A DNA stretch of 64,000 bases from SLST01 sp964458555 (GTDB taxonomy: Bacteria > Spirochaetota > Spirochaetia > DSM-27196 > SLST01): the NCBI GenBank assembly GCA_964458555.1, contig CAYWJH010000001.1, positions 62,001-126,000 on the forward strand. Direction: 5' to 3'. How positions within the stretch are numbered: the stretch's first letter is position 1; each line of letters starts with the position of its first letter. The position numbers and the translations under genes are program-made. Shown one piece after another: positions 8,759-17,760 of this stretch. The notes beneath the pieces were generated by a model that saw only the letters and a program-made list of their open reading frames with translations, did no database searches and was not told where the DNA came from.

Positions 8759-10498
8759 ATGCGCCGACAGCTCCTGCTTCTGATCCTCGTTCCGCTCCTT
8801 GCCTCGTGCGAACGTACGTTCGCGCTGTTTCCTCTCGAGGTCGATACCGGCAGCGCTGTGGTGCGGATCGAGCTGCGCGAGCGTCGCGGACGGGCCCCGG
8901 ACGATGAGGGGACGATCGAACCGGGCGGTGAGCTGCTGCTCGAGCTCGAACGCCCGGTTCGGCTCGACGGCGAGGCGGGCGAGCTCGTCGCGGGGTTCGG
9001 GGCCGTGCCCGAAGGCGTCGAGATGACCGTGCTCGACGAGGACGGCGTCGCGGTGGCTCGTGGGCCGGCGGCTTCGTCGTTCGCCGGGGTCGAGCGCGGG
9101 GTCGCGGTCGACGCCCCGCTGCGGGTTCCACGGGGGAGTACGGTCGCGACGATCCGCTTCTCCGCGCCAAGCCGCGGCGAGTCCGTTCGTCTCGAGCGCC
9201 TGCGGCTGCGGCCGTCCACGAGCGGCGCCGGGCGAACGCATCCGCAGGACGTTTCGCTCAACCCGGAATCGCGACGGCTCTACGCGTCTCCCGGCACGGC
9301 GGTCGAGTCGTGGAGCGTCGAGGGCTGGACGTTCGACGCGAGCGGCGACGAGCGGTGGGATCCGCGCGCGCCGGTGGAGATTCGTTACCGCTACGAGCAC
9401 GATGCATCCGTCGACGCCGAGGCGGGACCCGCGCGGGCGACCGTGGAGGTCGGCGCGCGCCGGTTCGAGCTCGACCTGCGTCCGGGCGCGAACCGGGTGG
9501 TCCTGTACCCGCGCGTCGAGGGGGTGCGCGTCGAGCGGTTGCACGTCGAGCCCGCGCCCACGCTGGAGCGCGATGCGTCCCGGTTCTCGATCGAGTGGAT
9601 CGGTCCCGCCGAAGCACCGGGCGACCTGCCCGCGGCGGTGCCGGCGGACATGGGGACGCTCATGCGCTACCCCGTCGAGCTCTGGCGGCAGCCGGACTAC
9701 GAGCTCTTCTCGTGGACGCTTTATCCCAACGTGCTCGTCGTGGACTCCGCCTCCTACGAGGTGCAGGCGCGCTTCTTCAAGCGGCTCGCCTTCTTCGTCG
9801 AGAAGGTGGGCTACCGGGGCGAGCTGCTGACCGACGATCAGCTTCGCGGGCGACACGGGTACAACGCGCACAACTACAACGCCGAAGGGCTCGCCGACTT
9901 CTTCACCGCGGTCGAAGACCGCCTGCTCGACCTCACCGCCGAGGAGCGATTGCTGCGAGAGGTCGTCGTCGCGAACGGGATCATACGATCGGTCGACGGC
10001 GGGTACGAGCCGGTGGGCGGCGGTGTACTCGCGGTCGCCCAGGAGTCGCACGCCGTCCCGACGCTTCGGCAGCTGCTCGTAGCGCACGAGGCGTACCACG
10101 GTGTCTACTACGCTGAGCCAGAGTACGTCGACGCGGTGGACGAGCTGTGGGCAGGACTCGACGAGCGCGAGCAGCGCTACTGGCGGCTCCTGCTCTCGGG
10201 ACTTCGGTACGACGTAGACGACCCCTATCTCGTGCGGAACGAATATCACGCGTATCTGCTTCAGCAGCCGGTCGCGGCCGCCGGATGGTACTTTGAATCA
10301 CGTTCCGCCGAGCGTCTGCGCCGGTGGTATCCTGCGTTGGGGTCGTGGTTCGACGCCTACTTCGCCGATTACGCCGGCACACATCGGGAGCAGGCCGCGC
10401 GAGTACAGGCAGAGCTCTACCGGCTGACCGGGCTCGTCGCGCGGGACGTCTCCTGCCTCGAACCGATCGACGGCCTCGAACCGATCGACGCTAAATGA
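8759..10498 (+). CDS. Lipoprotein with zincin-type HExxH motif
   Basis: 579 residues. A lipoprotein signal ends in the lipobox LASC with the lipidated cysteine at residue 17. The N-terminal 300 residues are beta-rich with no recognised domain. Near the C-terminus, HEAYH (443-447) is followed by NEYHAY with E495, a spacing and context seen in zinc metallopeptidases where a downstream glutamate is the third ligand. This points to an envelope-anchored metallopeptidase, inferred from motifs only. The last codons consist of an exact 18-bp tandem duplication (LEPIDG/LEPIDA). The 3' end overlaps the convergent Rrf2 gene by 8 bases. Confidence 0.75.
   Translation: MRRQLLLLILVPLLASCERTFALFPLEVDTGSAVVRIELRERRGRAPDDEGTIEPGGELLLELERPVRLDGEAGELVAGFGAVPEGVEMTVLDEDGVAVARGPAASSFAGVERGVAVDAPLRVPRGSTVATIRFSAPSRGESVRLERLRLRPSTSGAGRTHPQDVSLNPESRRLYASPGTAVESWSVEGWTFDASGDERWDPRAPVEIRYRYEHDASVDAEAGPARATVEVGARRFELDLRPGANRVVLYPRVEGVRVERLHVEPAPTLERDASRFSIEWIGPAEAPGDLPAAVPADMGTLMRYPVELWRQPDYELFSWTLYPNVLVVDSASYEVQARFFKRLAFFVEKVGYRGELLTDDQLRGRHGYNAHNYNAEGLADFFTAVEDRLLDLTAEERLLREVVVANGIIRSVDGGYEPVGGGVLAVAQESHAVPTLRQLLVAHEAYHGVYYAEPEYVDAVDELWAGLDEREQRYWRLLLSGLRYDVDDPYLVRNEYHAYLLQQPVAAAGWYFESRSAERLRRWYPALGSWFDAYFADYAGTHREQAARVQAELYRLTGLVARDVSCLEPIDGLEPIDAK
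10455..10490 (+). repeat. 18-bp perfect tandem duplication
   Basis: Two identical 18-bp units (10455-10472 and 10473-10490) directly before the last codons of the zincin-like lipoprotein gene. They encode CLEPID-G-LEPID-A. Confidence 0.95.
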
Positions 10499-10904
10499 CG
10501 TAGTCGATCTGTCGATCTCGCGTCGCCTTCTCGCGCATCAGGTCACCGAGCGACCGGTCGAGCGTCTTCTCCAGCGTACGCTCAATCTCGTCCCAGAAGA
10601 ACTCGAGGGTTCCCTCCCGGCGCGTCGCGGTCACGACTTCGAGGCGGCCTTCGAGCCGGGAGAGCGCGTCGCGCACGGAGATCGAATCCGGGTCGCGGGC
10701 GAGCGCGTACCCGCCCTGGGCTCCGCGGAAGCTCTCCACGAAGCCCGCCTTCTTGAGAATGACGAGTATCTGCTCGAGATAGTGTTGGGGGATTCCGTGC
10801 TTCTGCGATATGTCGCGGATCTGTACCGAGCCCTTGTTGCGCTGCAGTCCCAGCTCCATGAGCGCGGTCAGTCCGTATGTTCCCTTCGCGGAGAGCGCAA
10901 ACAC
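10491..10904 (-). CDS. Rrf2-family transcriptional regulator
   Basis: 137 residues, N-terminal winged helix (SAKGTYGLTALMELG, then QKHGIPQHYLEQILVILKKAGFVES and RGAQGGYALAR), the classic Rrf2 signature. There are no cysteines at all, so it cannot bind an Fe-S cluster in the way IscR or NsrR do; it may sense another ligand, as CymR does. GTG start at 10904 with GAGG upstream. Single gene, convergent with the lipoprotein. Its targets are unknown; the Suf operon 8 kb away is a possible but unproven one. Confidence 0.92.
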   Translation of the reverse strand: MFALSAKGTYGLTALMELGLQRNKGSVQIRDISQKHGIPQHYLEQILVILKKAGFVESFRGAQGGYALARDPDSISVRDALSRLEGRLEVVTATRREGTLEFFWDEIERTLEKTLDRSLGDLMREKATRDRQIDYVI

Positions 10905-10964
10905 TGCACACCTCTTCTCACGTCCACTGTATCGAGATGACGATATCTCTCCAGCCGGGTGAAG

Positions 10965-12404
10965 TCAAACGCGATGAATGCGCCCCTTCCACGGTCCGCG
11001 TCGATGTACGCCGAGCGCCTCGCCTGCCACGAGCGACGCGAGGAGCTCCTGCCGGGCGCTCGTGCTCCACGCGAGCGGAAGTCGGTGGATGAACTGGTCG
11101 GCGGTGAAGGTGCGCGGCCGTCTGCGCGCGAGCTCGTCCGCGCGTGCGATCGCCTGCTGCATCGTCCCGCGTGTCCGCACCACCGCGCCCGGCTCCTCGC
11201 CGGGCGTGCAGCGGTCGCAGCCGAAGCAGACCGAGGAGTCGGTTCCCAGCGCGTCCATCAGGTACGCGCGCCGACAGCCTCCGGCGCGAAGGTAGCCCCG
11301 CATGACCGCCTCGCGCGCCGCGCGTTCCGGTTCGAGCTCGCGGACCGGATCGGAGTCGTTCCAGAGCACGATGCTCCACGCGGGCTCCCGGTCTCTCCCG
11401 GCCCGTCCGGACTCCTGGAGAAACGCCTCGACGTTCGACGGCAGCTCGTAGTGGACTACGGTGCGGATGTTTTGCTTGTCCACTCCCATGCCGTAGGCGC
11501 ACGTGGCGGCCAACACGCCATCGTCGGACGCGAAGAACCATTCCTCGACGGCCGCGCGCTCGGGCTTCGTGAGACCGGCGTGGTAGGCGCTGCAGCGGTC
11601 GAATCCGACCACCTCCGCGAGCTCGCGCGCGACTGCTTCGGTTCGCTTGCGCGAACGACAGAAGACGAGCGCCGGCCGCTCGACGCCCGAGCCTACGAGC
11701 TCGGCGAGCGCCGCCTCCTTCGACGGGGCGTGCACGACGCTGTAGGAGATGTTCGGTCGGTCGGGATCGCCCTGGACGAGCCGCGGACGTCCGGAGTCGA
11801 AGAGGATTCGCGTGACCGCGTCGAGCACCACCGGCGAGGCGGTCGCCGTGAAGGCGGTCACCACACGCGGCGAGAGCGCCGCGATGGTCTCGCGCAGCGT
11901 GAGGTACGAAGGCCGGAACGTCTCTCCCCACTCGCTCACGCAGTGCGCCTCGTCGATCACGAGGTGTCCCACCCGGATACTCGACAGCTCACGCCGGACC
12001 GATTCGGCCGCGAGGATCTCGGGGTTGGCGAGCAGGCAGCGAACGCCGCCAGAACGCGCCGCCGCGAAGATCTCCGAGCGCTCGGAGCGGCTTTGTCCGC
12101 CGCGCAGAATGCGTGCGGGTACGGAGGCCTCGGTCATCCGTCGGAGCTGGTCGTCCATGAGCGCGAGCAGCGGGTACACGACGATCGTCAGCCCGTCTAC
12201 GAGCAGAGCGGGGAGCGTGAAGCAGAGGCTCTTGCCGCTGCCGGTCGCCAGTACCACGATCTGGTTGGGGTTCTCCTCGTCGGGGTGGATCGTGTTCGCG
12301 ATCACGAGGCGCTGGTACGGGTAGAGGTACGGGAGCCCGAAGGTCGCCTGGGCGATCTGGATCTCCGGGTCGTGCGATTCGGTCGGAGGACTGGGCACGC
12401 TCAT
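10965..12404 (-). CDS. recQ: RecQ-family ATP-dependent DNA helicase, short form
   Basis: 479 residues. Walker A ATGSGKS, DEAH-type box DEAHC followed by VSEWGETFRPSY, the motif TAFTATASP, the motif GMGVDKQNIRTVVH, ESGRAGRD (motif VI), and a cysteine cluster (GGCRR...CFGCDRC) that forms the RecQ zinc-binding domain. It unwinds 3'-5' DNA in repair. It ends soon after a partial winged-helix region and has no HRDC domain, so it is a short RecQ form. No neighbouring recombination genes; divergent from the sulfatase gene. Confidence 0.92.
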   Translation of the reverse strand: MSVPSPPTESHDPEIQIAQATFGLPYLYPYQRLVIANTIHPDEENPNQIVVLATGSGKSLCFTLPALLVDGLTIVVYPLLALMDDQLRRMTEASVPARILRGGQSRSERSEIFAAARSGGVRCLLANPEILAAESVRRELSSIRVGHLVIDEAHCVSEWGETFRPSYLTLRETIAALSPRVVTAFTATASPVVLDAVTRILFDSGRPRLVQGDPDRPNISYSVVHAPSKEAALAELVGSGVERPALVFCRSRKRTEAVARELAEVVGFDRCSAYHAGLTKPERAAVEEWFFASDDGVLAATCAYGMGVDKQNIRTVVHYELPSNVEAFLQESGRAGRDREPAWSIVLWNDSDPVRELEPERAAREAVMRGYLRAGGCRRAYLMDALGTDSSVCFGCDRCTPGEEPGAVVRTRGTMQQAIARADELARRRPRTFTADQFIHRLPLAWSTSARQELLASLVAGEALGVHRRGPWKGRIHRV

Positions 12405-12496
12405 ACCCGTACCTACGCGCGAATCGAGCGGTTCGCTTCGTATCTTCCCGCTTGCCCAATCGAAGGCTGCGTGATAGCACTTGAACGGAGGTACCT

Positions 12497-13879
12497 ATGT
12501 CCCGTACGAGCTCGCGCAAACCGAACGTCATCGTCTTCTTCACCGATCAGCAGCGCGCCGACACGACCGGCCTGCACGGAAACCCGATGGGTCTGACACC
12601 GAACTTCGATCGCATGGCGCAGGCCGGGACGCACTTCGTCAACACGTTCACCTGCCAACCGGTCTGCGGCCCCGCGCGCGCGACGCTGCAGACGGGGAAG
12701 TTCGCGTCCGCGACGGGCGTGTGGCGCAACGGCATCGGGTTGCCCCTCGACGAACCGCGCGTGTCCACGGTCTTCAAGGAGGCCGGCTACGCGACCGGCT
12801 ACATCGGCAAGTGGCACCTCAGCGAGCACGATCCGGTGCCCCGCGAGGAGCAGATCGGCTACGACTACTGGATGGGGTCGAACGTGCTCGAGTTCCAGAG
12901 CGACGCGTACGACCTGAACCTCTTCGACGCCGGAGGGGCGAAGCATCACCTCCCCGGCTACCGCGTGGACGCCCAGACCGACCTCGCGATTCGCTACGTC
13001 GACGAGCACAAGGACGAGCCGTTCTTCCTCTACCTCTCGTACCTCGAGCCCCACCACCAGAATCACGTGGACGCGTACCCGGCTCCGACCGGCTACGAGG
13101 AGGCGTACTCCGATCCGTGGATCCCCGGAGACCTGCGAGCGCTCGGCGGTTCGTCGGCGCGGCACCTGCCGGGATACTACGGGATGGTCCGGCGGCTCGA
13201 CGAGGCGCTCGGGCGCGTCGAGGATGCGCTGCGCAGTCTCGACCTGCTCGACGACACGGTCATCCTCTTCATCTCCGACCACGGAAATCACTTCAAGACG
13301 CGAAACGGCGAGTACAAGCGCAGTTGTCACGACGCGAGCGTGCGCGTGCCGTGTTTCGCGACCGGACCGGGCTTCCGCGGCGGCGGTCGCGTCGAGAAGC
13401 TCGTGAGCCTCGTCGACATCGCGCCGACGCTTCTCGACGCCGCCGGTCTCGACCCGCTCCCGGGGGCGCACGGGCGCTCCGCGCTCCCGCTCGTGGGAGG
13501 AGACGGGAGGAAGGCCGATGTATCGGATTGGCCCGACCACGTCTTCATGCAGATGAGCGAGGCGGAAACCGGCCGCGCGATCCGTACTCACCGGTGGACC
13601 TACGGTGTCTCTCACGTCGACCCGGCACAGGAGCGGTTGCGACCGTCGGCCGAGTACGCGGATGAGTATACCGAGCTGTTCCTCTACGACCTCGCTCACG
13701 ACCCGAACCAGCTCGAGAACCTGATCAACCGCGACTCGCACACCGCCGTCCGCGAGCGGTTGCGCGGTTTGCTGCTCGGACGCATCGACGCGGTCGAAGC
13801 GCGGACGCCGCGTATCGTCGAGCCCGAGCTCGTCTCCGGCGGGCAGCGCAACGTCACCGCCGCCGAGGTGCTCGAGTAG
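12497..13879 (+). CDS. Type I sulfatase
   Basis: 460 residues. Hydrolyses sulfate esters. The metal-binding start VIVFFTDQQRAD (D17) and the signature C57-G-P-A-R with the following TLQTG mark a type I enzyme, in which the cysteine is oxidised to formylglycine. GYIGKWHL and ISDHG complete the alkaline-phosphatase fold. No signal peptide is visible, so the enzyme seems cytosolic and would act on imported substrate; the anaerobic or aerobic maturase is not in the window. GGAGG lies ahead of ATG 12497. The substrate is unknown. Confidence 0.93.
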   Translation: MSRTSSRKPNVIVFFTDQQRADTTGLHGNPMGLTPNFDRMAQAGTHFVNTFTCQPVCGPARATLQTGKFASATGVWRNGIGLPLDEPRVSTVFKEAGYATGYIGKWHLSEHDPVPREEQIGYDYWMGSNVLEFQSDAYDLNLFDAGGAKHHLPGYRVDAQTDLAIRYVDEHKDEPFFLYLSYLEPHHQNHVDAYPAPTGYEEAYSDPWIPGDLRALGGSSARHLPGYYGMVRRLDEALGRVEDALRSLDLLDDTVILFISDHGNHFKTRNGEYKRSCHDASVRVPCFATGPGFRGGGRVEKLVSLVDIAPTLLDAAGLDPLPGAHGRSALPLVGGDGRKADVSDWPDHVFMQMSEAETGRAIRTHRWTYGVSHVDPAQERLRPSAEYADEYTELFLYDLAHDPNQLENLINRDSHTAVRERLRGLLLGRIDAVEARTPRIVEPELVSGGQRNVTAAEVLE

Positions 13880-13893
13880 ATCGTCGCAGGCGG

Positions 13894-13922
13894 TTCGCCG
13901 ACGGCCTCGGATGTAGTACACT
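13894..13922 (+). promoter_or_regulatory. Promoter of the phosphatase/kinase operon
   Basis: TACACT (13917-13922) ends 6 nt before ATG 13929; a weak TTCGCC lies 17 nt upstream. The geometry implies a leaderless mRNA. Confidence 0.5.
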
Positions 13923-13928
13923 GTTCCC

Positions 13929-14459
13929 ATGGTTGCTTCGGCCTCGGCGCTCCCGACTGCCGTGATCTACCTGATCCTCATTTTCCTGCAGGGCTTCGGC
14001 GAGTCGGAGGCGATCACCGTCGACTACCTTCAGGATGGGGTGCCCGAGCTCGCGATCGCCGCGGCCGCCGAACGAGAGGAGGCCGGACGCGTCTACCGGA
14101 TCGTCGCCCGGCCGGCCGAGCTCGCCGCGGCCGGCGAGCAGCCGGTCCCGCGAGCGGCGGAGGTCCGCGTGGAGCAGAGCGATCTGGTCTCGCAGAACTA
14201 CCTGCTCTACCCACACCGCGGCGAGCCGCCGTACGGCAGCGCGTTGCCGACGGTCGTTACGCTCGAGCCGGTGCTCGCACAGCTTGCCACGGTAGCCTCT
14301 CCGCGCGATCTCACGCTCGAGCTTCCCGAGACCGCCGAGCTCTTCGGCGGCGAGGCAGAGGCCACGCTCGGCGCGATCCTGCACGTCCTGCGCCGCGACG
14401 GCGTGACCGTCCTCAGCGCGCCGGAGGCCGGCATCACCCTCCTCGTCGAATACGAGTAG
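13929..14459 (+). CDS. Hypothetical membrane-anchored or exported protein
   Basis: 176 residues with one N-terminal hydrophobic helix (about 8-22, TAVIYLILIFLQGFG) and an otherwise soluble acidic body; no lipobox. No recognised domain. First gene of an operon with the low-molecular-weight phosphatase (5-base gap) and the fructosamine kinase (4-base overlap). Its role in that operon is unknown. Confidence 0.6.
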   Translation: MVASASALPTAVIYLILIFLQGFGESEAITVDYLQDGVPELAIAAAAEREEAGRVYRIVARPAELAAAGEQPVPRAAEVRVEQSDLVSQNYLLYPHRGEPPYGSALPTVVTLEPVLAQLATVASPRDLTLELPETAELFGGEAEATLGAILHVLRRDGVTVLSAPEAGITLLVEYE

Positions 14460-14464
14460 ACCCC

Positions 14465-14947
14465 ATGCGCAGAATACTCTTCGTCTGTACCGGAAACATC
14501 TGTCGCAGCCCGCTCGCCGAGGCCTTACTGCGGCGCAAGCTCGCCGACCGCGGTGTAGCCGACCGCTTCCGGATCGACAGCGCCGGCACGGTGGACGATC
14601 ACCTTGGCCAGCGCTCCGACGCCAGGATGCGACGCACCGCCCGGGCACGCGGCGTCGAAATCGACCATCGGGCCCGGCTCGTGCGTCGCGGCGAGCTCGC
14701 GGACGCCGATCTGGTGATCGGCATGGACGACCGGCACGTGAGCACCCTCGAGGCGATGGCCGACGGTCGCCCCGTGGAGATCCGTAAGATGCGGGAGTAC
14801 GACCCTGAAGCGGCTTCGTCGGGCGACCGGCGCGCGCCGGACGTTCCCGACCCGTGGTACGGCGGGCAGGGTGGTTTCGAAGACGTCTACGAGATGGTCG
14901 ATCGTTCGTGCGAGGTCCTCGCCGACCGACTCGCGGAGGAGTCATGA
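14465..14947 (+). CDS. Low-molecular-weight protein-tyrosine-phosphatase family protein
   Basis: 160 residues. The P-loop C8-T-G-N-I-C-R14-S gives the C-X5-R active site, and VPDPWYGG near residue 127 supplies the general-acid aspartate. Isoleucine rather than threonine in the P-loop argues against the YwlE arginine-phosphatase type. The stop overlaps the ATG of a fructosamine-kinase homologue. From published work on this gene pairing, such phosphatases can dephosphorylate protein-bound ribulosamine 5-phosphate, feeding the kinase step of protein deglycation; here this is inferred from context. Confidence 0.93.
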   Translation: MRRILFVCTGNICRSPLAEALLRRKLADRGVADRFRIDSAGTVDDHLGQRSDARMRRTARARGVEIDHRARLVRRGELADADLVIGMDDRHVSTLEAMADGRPVEIRKMREYDPEAASSGDRRAPDVPDPWYGGQGGFEDVYEMVDRSCEVLADRLAEES

Positions 14948-15837
14948 GGCGCCGACCGGTGACCGACGCACGCTCGGTGGAGGATGCGCTGCGCCGCGTC
15001 GCCGGCGAATCGGCGTCGGTGGCGAGCGAGCGATCGGTCGGCGGTGGGTGTATCTCGGACGGACGCCGGGTGACGCTCGCCGACGGTCGGTCGTTCTTCG
15101 TCAAGCAGAGCGATTCGCTGCCGCCGGGGATGTTCGCCTCCGAGGCTCGCGGGCTGGAGGCGCTTTCGAGTGAGCGCGGACCCCGTGTCCCGCGGGTGGA
15201 GGCGTACTTCGCGGACGAGAGCGGTGGCTTCATCGTGCTCGAGTGGATCGAACCGGGGGAGCGAGGACCCGGGTTCGCGGAGTCGTTCGGGCGCAGACTC
15301 GCCGCGCTGCACGCCGAGCGCCGTGTCGAGCGGTTCGGGTTCGACGAAGACAACTACATCGGCTCCACCCCGCAGCCGAACGGCTGGATGGATTCGTGGC
15401 ACGAGTTCTTCCGCGAGCGTCGGATTGGTTTTCAGACCCGGCTCGCGCGCGAGCGCGGGCTTCTCGACGATCGCGACACGCGCGCGATAGACGCGGTGCT
15501 CGCACGGCTCGAATCGCTGCTTCCGGCCCCGGGGCACCCATCGGTGCTCCACGGCGACCTCTGGGGAGGCAACTATCTCGTCGATGCCGGCGGACAGGCG
15601 GTGCTGATCGATCCGGCGACGTACTACGGGCACCGCGAGGCGGATCTCGCGATGACCGAGCTCTTCGGCGGGTTCCCCGCGCGCTTCTATCGCGCCTACG
15701 AGGAGGCCTCGCCCCTCCAACCGGGCTACCGCGAGCGGGTATCGCTGTACAATCTCTATCACCTGCTCAACCACGCGAATATCTTCGGCGGTGGATACGT
15801 GTCGAGCGTACGCTCGGTGGTCAGCAGGTACCGGTAG
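14944..15837 (+). CDS. Fructosamine/ketosamine 3-kinase family protein
   Basis: 297 residues. Phosphorylates the 3-OH of sugar adducts on protein amines, which then fall off spontaneously. Seen: a glycine-rich P-loop with a cysteine (GGGCISDG, C36), K54, the catalytic loop HGDLWGGN (D205, N210) and metal-binding D223 in DPA. The P-loop cysteine matches the redox-switch cysteine described for this family. It overlaps the phosphatase gene by 4 bases (ATGA). Bacterial homologues prefer ribulosamines or erythrulosamines. Confidence 0.93.
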   Translation: MRRRPVTDARSVEDALRRVAGESASVASERSVGGGCISDGRRVTLADGRSFFVKQSDSLPPGMFASEARGLEALSSERGPRVPRVEAYFADESGGFIVLEWIEPGERGPGFAESFGRRLAALHAERRVERFGFDEDNYIGSTPQPNGWMDSWHEFFRERRIGFQTRLARERGLLDDRDTRAIDAVLARLESLLPAPGHPSVLHGDLWGGNYLVDAGGQAVLIDPATYYGHREADLAMTELFGGFPARFYRAYEEASPLQPGYRERVSLYNLYHLLNHANIFGGGYVSSVRSVVSRYR

Positions 15838-15935
15838 CGAGTCGAATATGGTTGATATGGGCCGATGAACGAACTCGCCTTGTTCAGCGGGGACGACGAG
15901 GCTCGTCGCGCTTGATCACCTGCCGGACTGAGCGA

Positions 15936-17642
15936 TTATCGTCTCCGGAACACTCGCGCGACGAGCGAGAAGAGGAATCCCAGCCCGAGTATTCCTGCGA
16001 TTCCAAAGCCCGCGAGCCCGATGATCGGGATGTCGTTCCACAACGGGGGTAGCTTCGCGTGGATGATCAGACCGGAGCTGATCATGAGCGCCGCGAGCAC
16101 GAGGCCGAAGACGAGCCGGTACCCTACGTTGTCGAGCGTCTCGCGCACCGGCTCGAGCCCACGCAGGCGAAACCCGATCGTCAGCTGCCCGGTGCGCAGC
16201 ATACGCGCGATGCCGGAAATGTCGCTCGGCGTGTCACGCAGGAGCTCGAGATACTCGAGGCCGAGCGTCGATGCCTCGCGGGCGAGGTTCTCGGGCCGCA
16301 ACCGGTGCATGACGACCCTGCGCGACGCCTCCTCGAGCGCGGGTTGCAGCGTGAACTCGGGGTAGAGGTGCATGCCCACGCCCTCGATCGTCAGCAGCGC
16401 CTTCGCGACCATCATGAGGCTCGTTGGAACCTTGATCCCGTGGCTGACGACGAGCGTGATCAGGTCGCTGAACAGTTCGGCGATGTTCACGTCCTTGAGC
16501 GCCCGGTCGAGGTAGTCGTCGACGAGGTCCTGGATCTCGTCGACGAGGTCCTGGTACTGGGCGGTCCTGCTCGCCCGCGTGAGGCGCAGTACGGCGTCGG
16601 TGACCTTGGCCCCGTCGCGACGGACCATGCCGCCGATCGCGGTCGCGAGATGGTCGCGCTCCTCTTCGTGCAGCCGTCCCATCAGCCCGAAGTCGAGGTA
16701 GCAGATGGTATTCCCCGGCAGAATCATGAGGTTGCCCGGGTGTGGGTCGGCGTGAAAGAAGCCGTGGATGAGGATCTGTTCGAGGGTGAGATGCGCGCCG
16801 CGTTCGGCGATCTTCGACGGGTCGAAGGTGACCTTGTGCGCGCCCTCGGGATCTCCGAGAAAGGTACTGACCTTGGTCCCGTCGACGTACTCCATGATGA
16901 GCATGCGCTTCGTCGAATAGCGCGCGTAGGTCGCCGGCACCTTGACCCCTTCACGGCGCGCAAACATGGATGCGAAGCGTTCCATGTTCTGACGCTCGCG
17001 GCCAAAGTCGAGCTCGCGGCGGATGTGCTTGCGGAACTCCTTGACCGTGTCGGTGGGGCCGAGGTAGCGCGACGACGGGATATAGCGTTCGGCGAGCCGC
17101 GCGAGGTAGGCGACGATGTCGAGATCGGTCTCGATCATCGTCTCGATCCCCGGGCGCTGGATTTTCACCGCGACGTCCTCGCCCGTGGTGAGCTCGGCTC
17201 GGTGAACCTGCGCGATCGAGGCGGATGCCGTGGGCGCCTCCTCGAACGAGCGGAATACCTCGTTAGCGGGTCTGCCCAACTCTTCGCGCAGCGCGATCGT
17301 GATGAGCTTGGGCGGTATGGGTTGGACCTCGTCCTGCAGGCGCGACAGCTCGCGAATGAGCTCGTTAGGCAGGACGTCGGTGCGGTTGCTGAGCAGCTGC
17401 CCGATCTTGATGAACGTGGGCCCCAGCTCCTCCATCGCCATGCGGATGATCTCCCAGCGCGACGCCCCCTTCGGGGGCTTGGGCCCACGCCGGACGAGGA
17501 GCGAACGGATGCCGGGTACGGCCTTGTCGAGCCGAAGCATGCGGACCCACTCCGAGAGTCCGTACTTGGCCATGACCCGGACGATTTCCTGGATACGGCC
17601 GGTCGTCCGTGCGCTGCGATGGAAGGTTGTCTCGCGTCTCAC
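15936..17642 (-). CDS. UbiB/ABC1/ADCK-family atypical kinase
   Basis: 568 residues. Family marks: the KxGQ motif in FIKIGQLLSNR, the alanine-rich loop SASIAQVHRA, VAVKIQRPG, FHADPHPGN and DFGLMGR, and two C-terminal membrane helices (about residues 505-562). In other bacteria UbiB proteins support quinone biosynthesis or lipid homeostasis as ATPases at the membrane. No ubiquinone or menaquinone genes are nearby, so the pathway is open. GTG start at 17642 with TACACT (17649-17654) 6 nt upstream, so probably leaderless. Confidence 0.92.
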   Translation of the reverse strand: MRRETTFHRSARTTGRIQEIVRVMAKYGLSEWVRMLRLDKAVPGIRSLLVRRGPKPPKGASRWEIIRMAMEELGPTFIKIGQLLSNRTDVLPNELIRELSRLQDEVQPIPPKLITIALREELGRPANEVFRSFEEAPTASASIAQVHRAELTTGEDVAVKIQRPGIETMIETDLDIVAYLARLAERYIPSSRYLGPTDTVKEFRKHIRRELDFGRERQNMERFASMFARREGVKVPATYARYSTKRMLIMEYVDGTKVSTFLGDPEGAHKVTFDPSKIAERGAHLTLEQILIHGFFHADPHPGNLMILPGNTICYLDFGLMGRLHEEERDHLATAIGGMVRRDGAKVTDAVLRLTRASRTAQYQDLVDEIQDLVDDYLDRALKDVNIAELFSDLITLVVSHGIKVPTSLMMVAKALLTIEGVGMHLYPEFTLQPALEEASRRVVMHRLRPENLAREASTLGLEYLELLRDTPSDISGIARMLRTGQLTIGFRLRGLEPVRETLDNVGYRLVFGLVLAALMISSGLIIHAKLPPLWNDIPIIGLAGFGIAGILGLGFLFSLVARVFRRR

Positions 17643-17648
17643 GCTACG

Positions 17649-17677
17649 AGTGTACTCCAGATGGTGGCGAGTGACAC
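17649..17677 (-). promoter_or_regulatory. Promoter of the UbiB-like gene
   Basis: Reading on the minus strand: GTGTCA (17672-17677), a 17-nt spacer, TACACT (17649-17654), then 6 nt to the GTG start. Implies a leaderless mRNA. Confidence 0.6.
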
Positions 17678-17760
17678 CCGCCTGCTTCGCCTGACGGGCG
17701 TTCGGCGCGGTCCGCCTCCTTCGTGAGGTTCGCGCGTTTTAATGCCGCGTCGACAAAGCG

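Noticed and set aside
15865..15915. 16-residue frame starting MNELALFSG, similar to the N-terminus of some DNA cytosine methyltransferases
   Set aside because: Too short, no ribosome site, no continuing homology in any frame.
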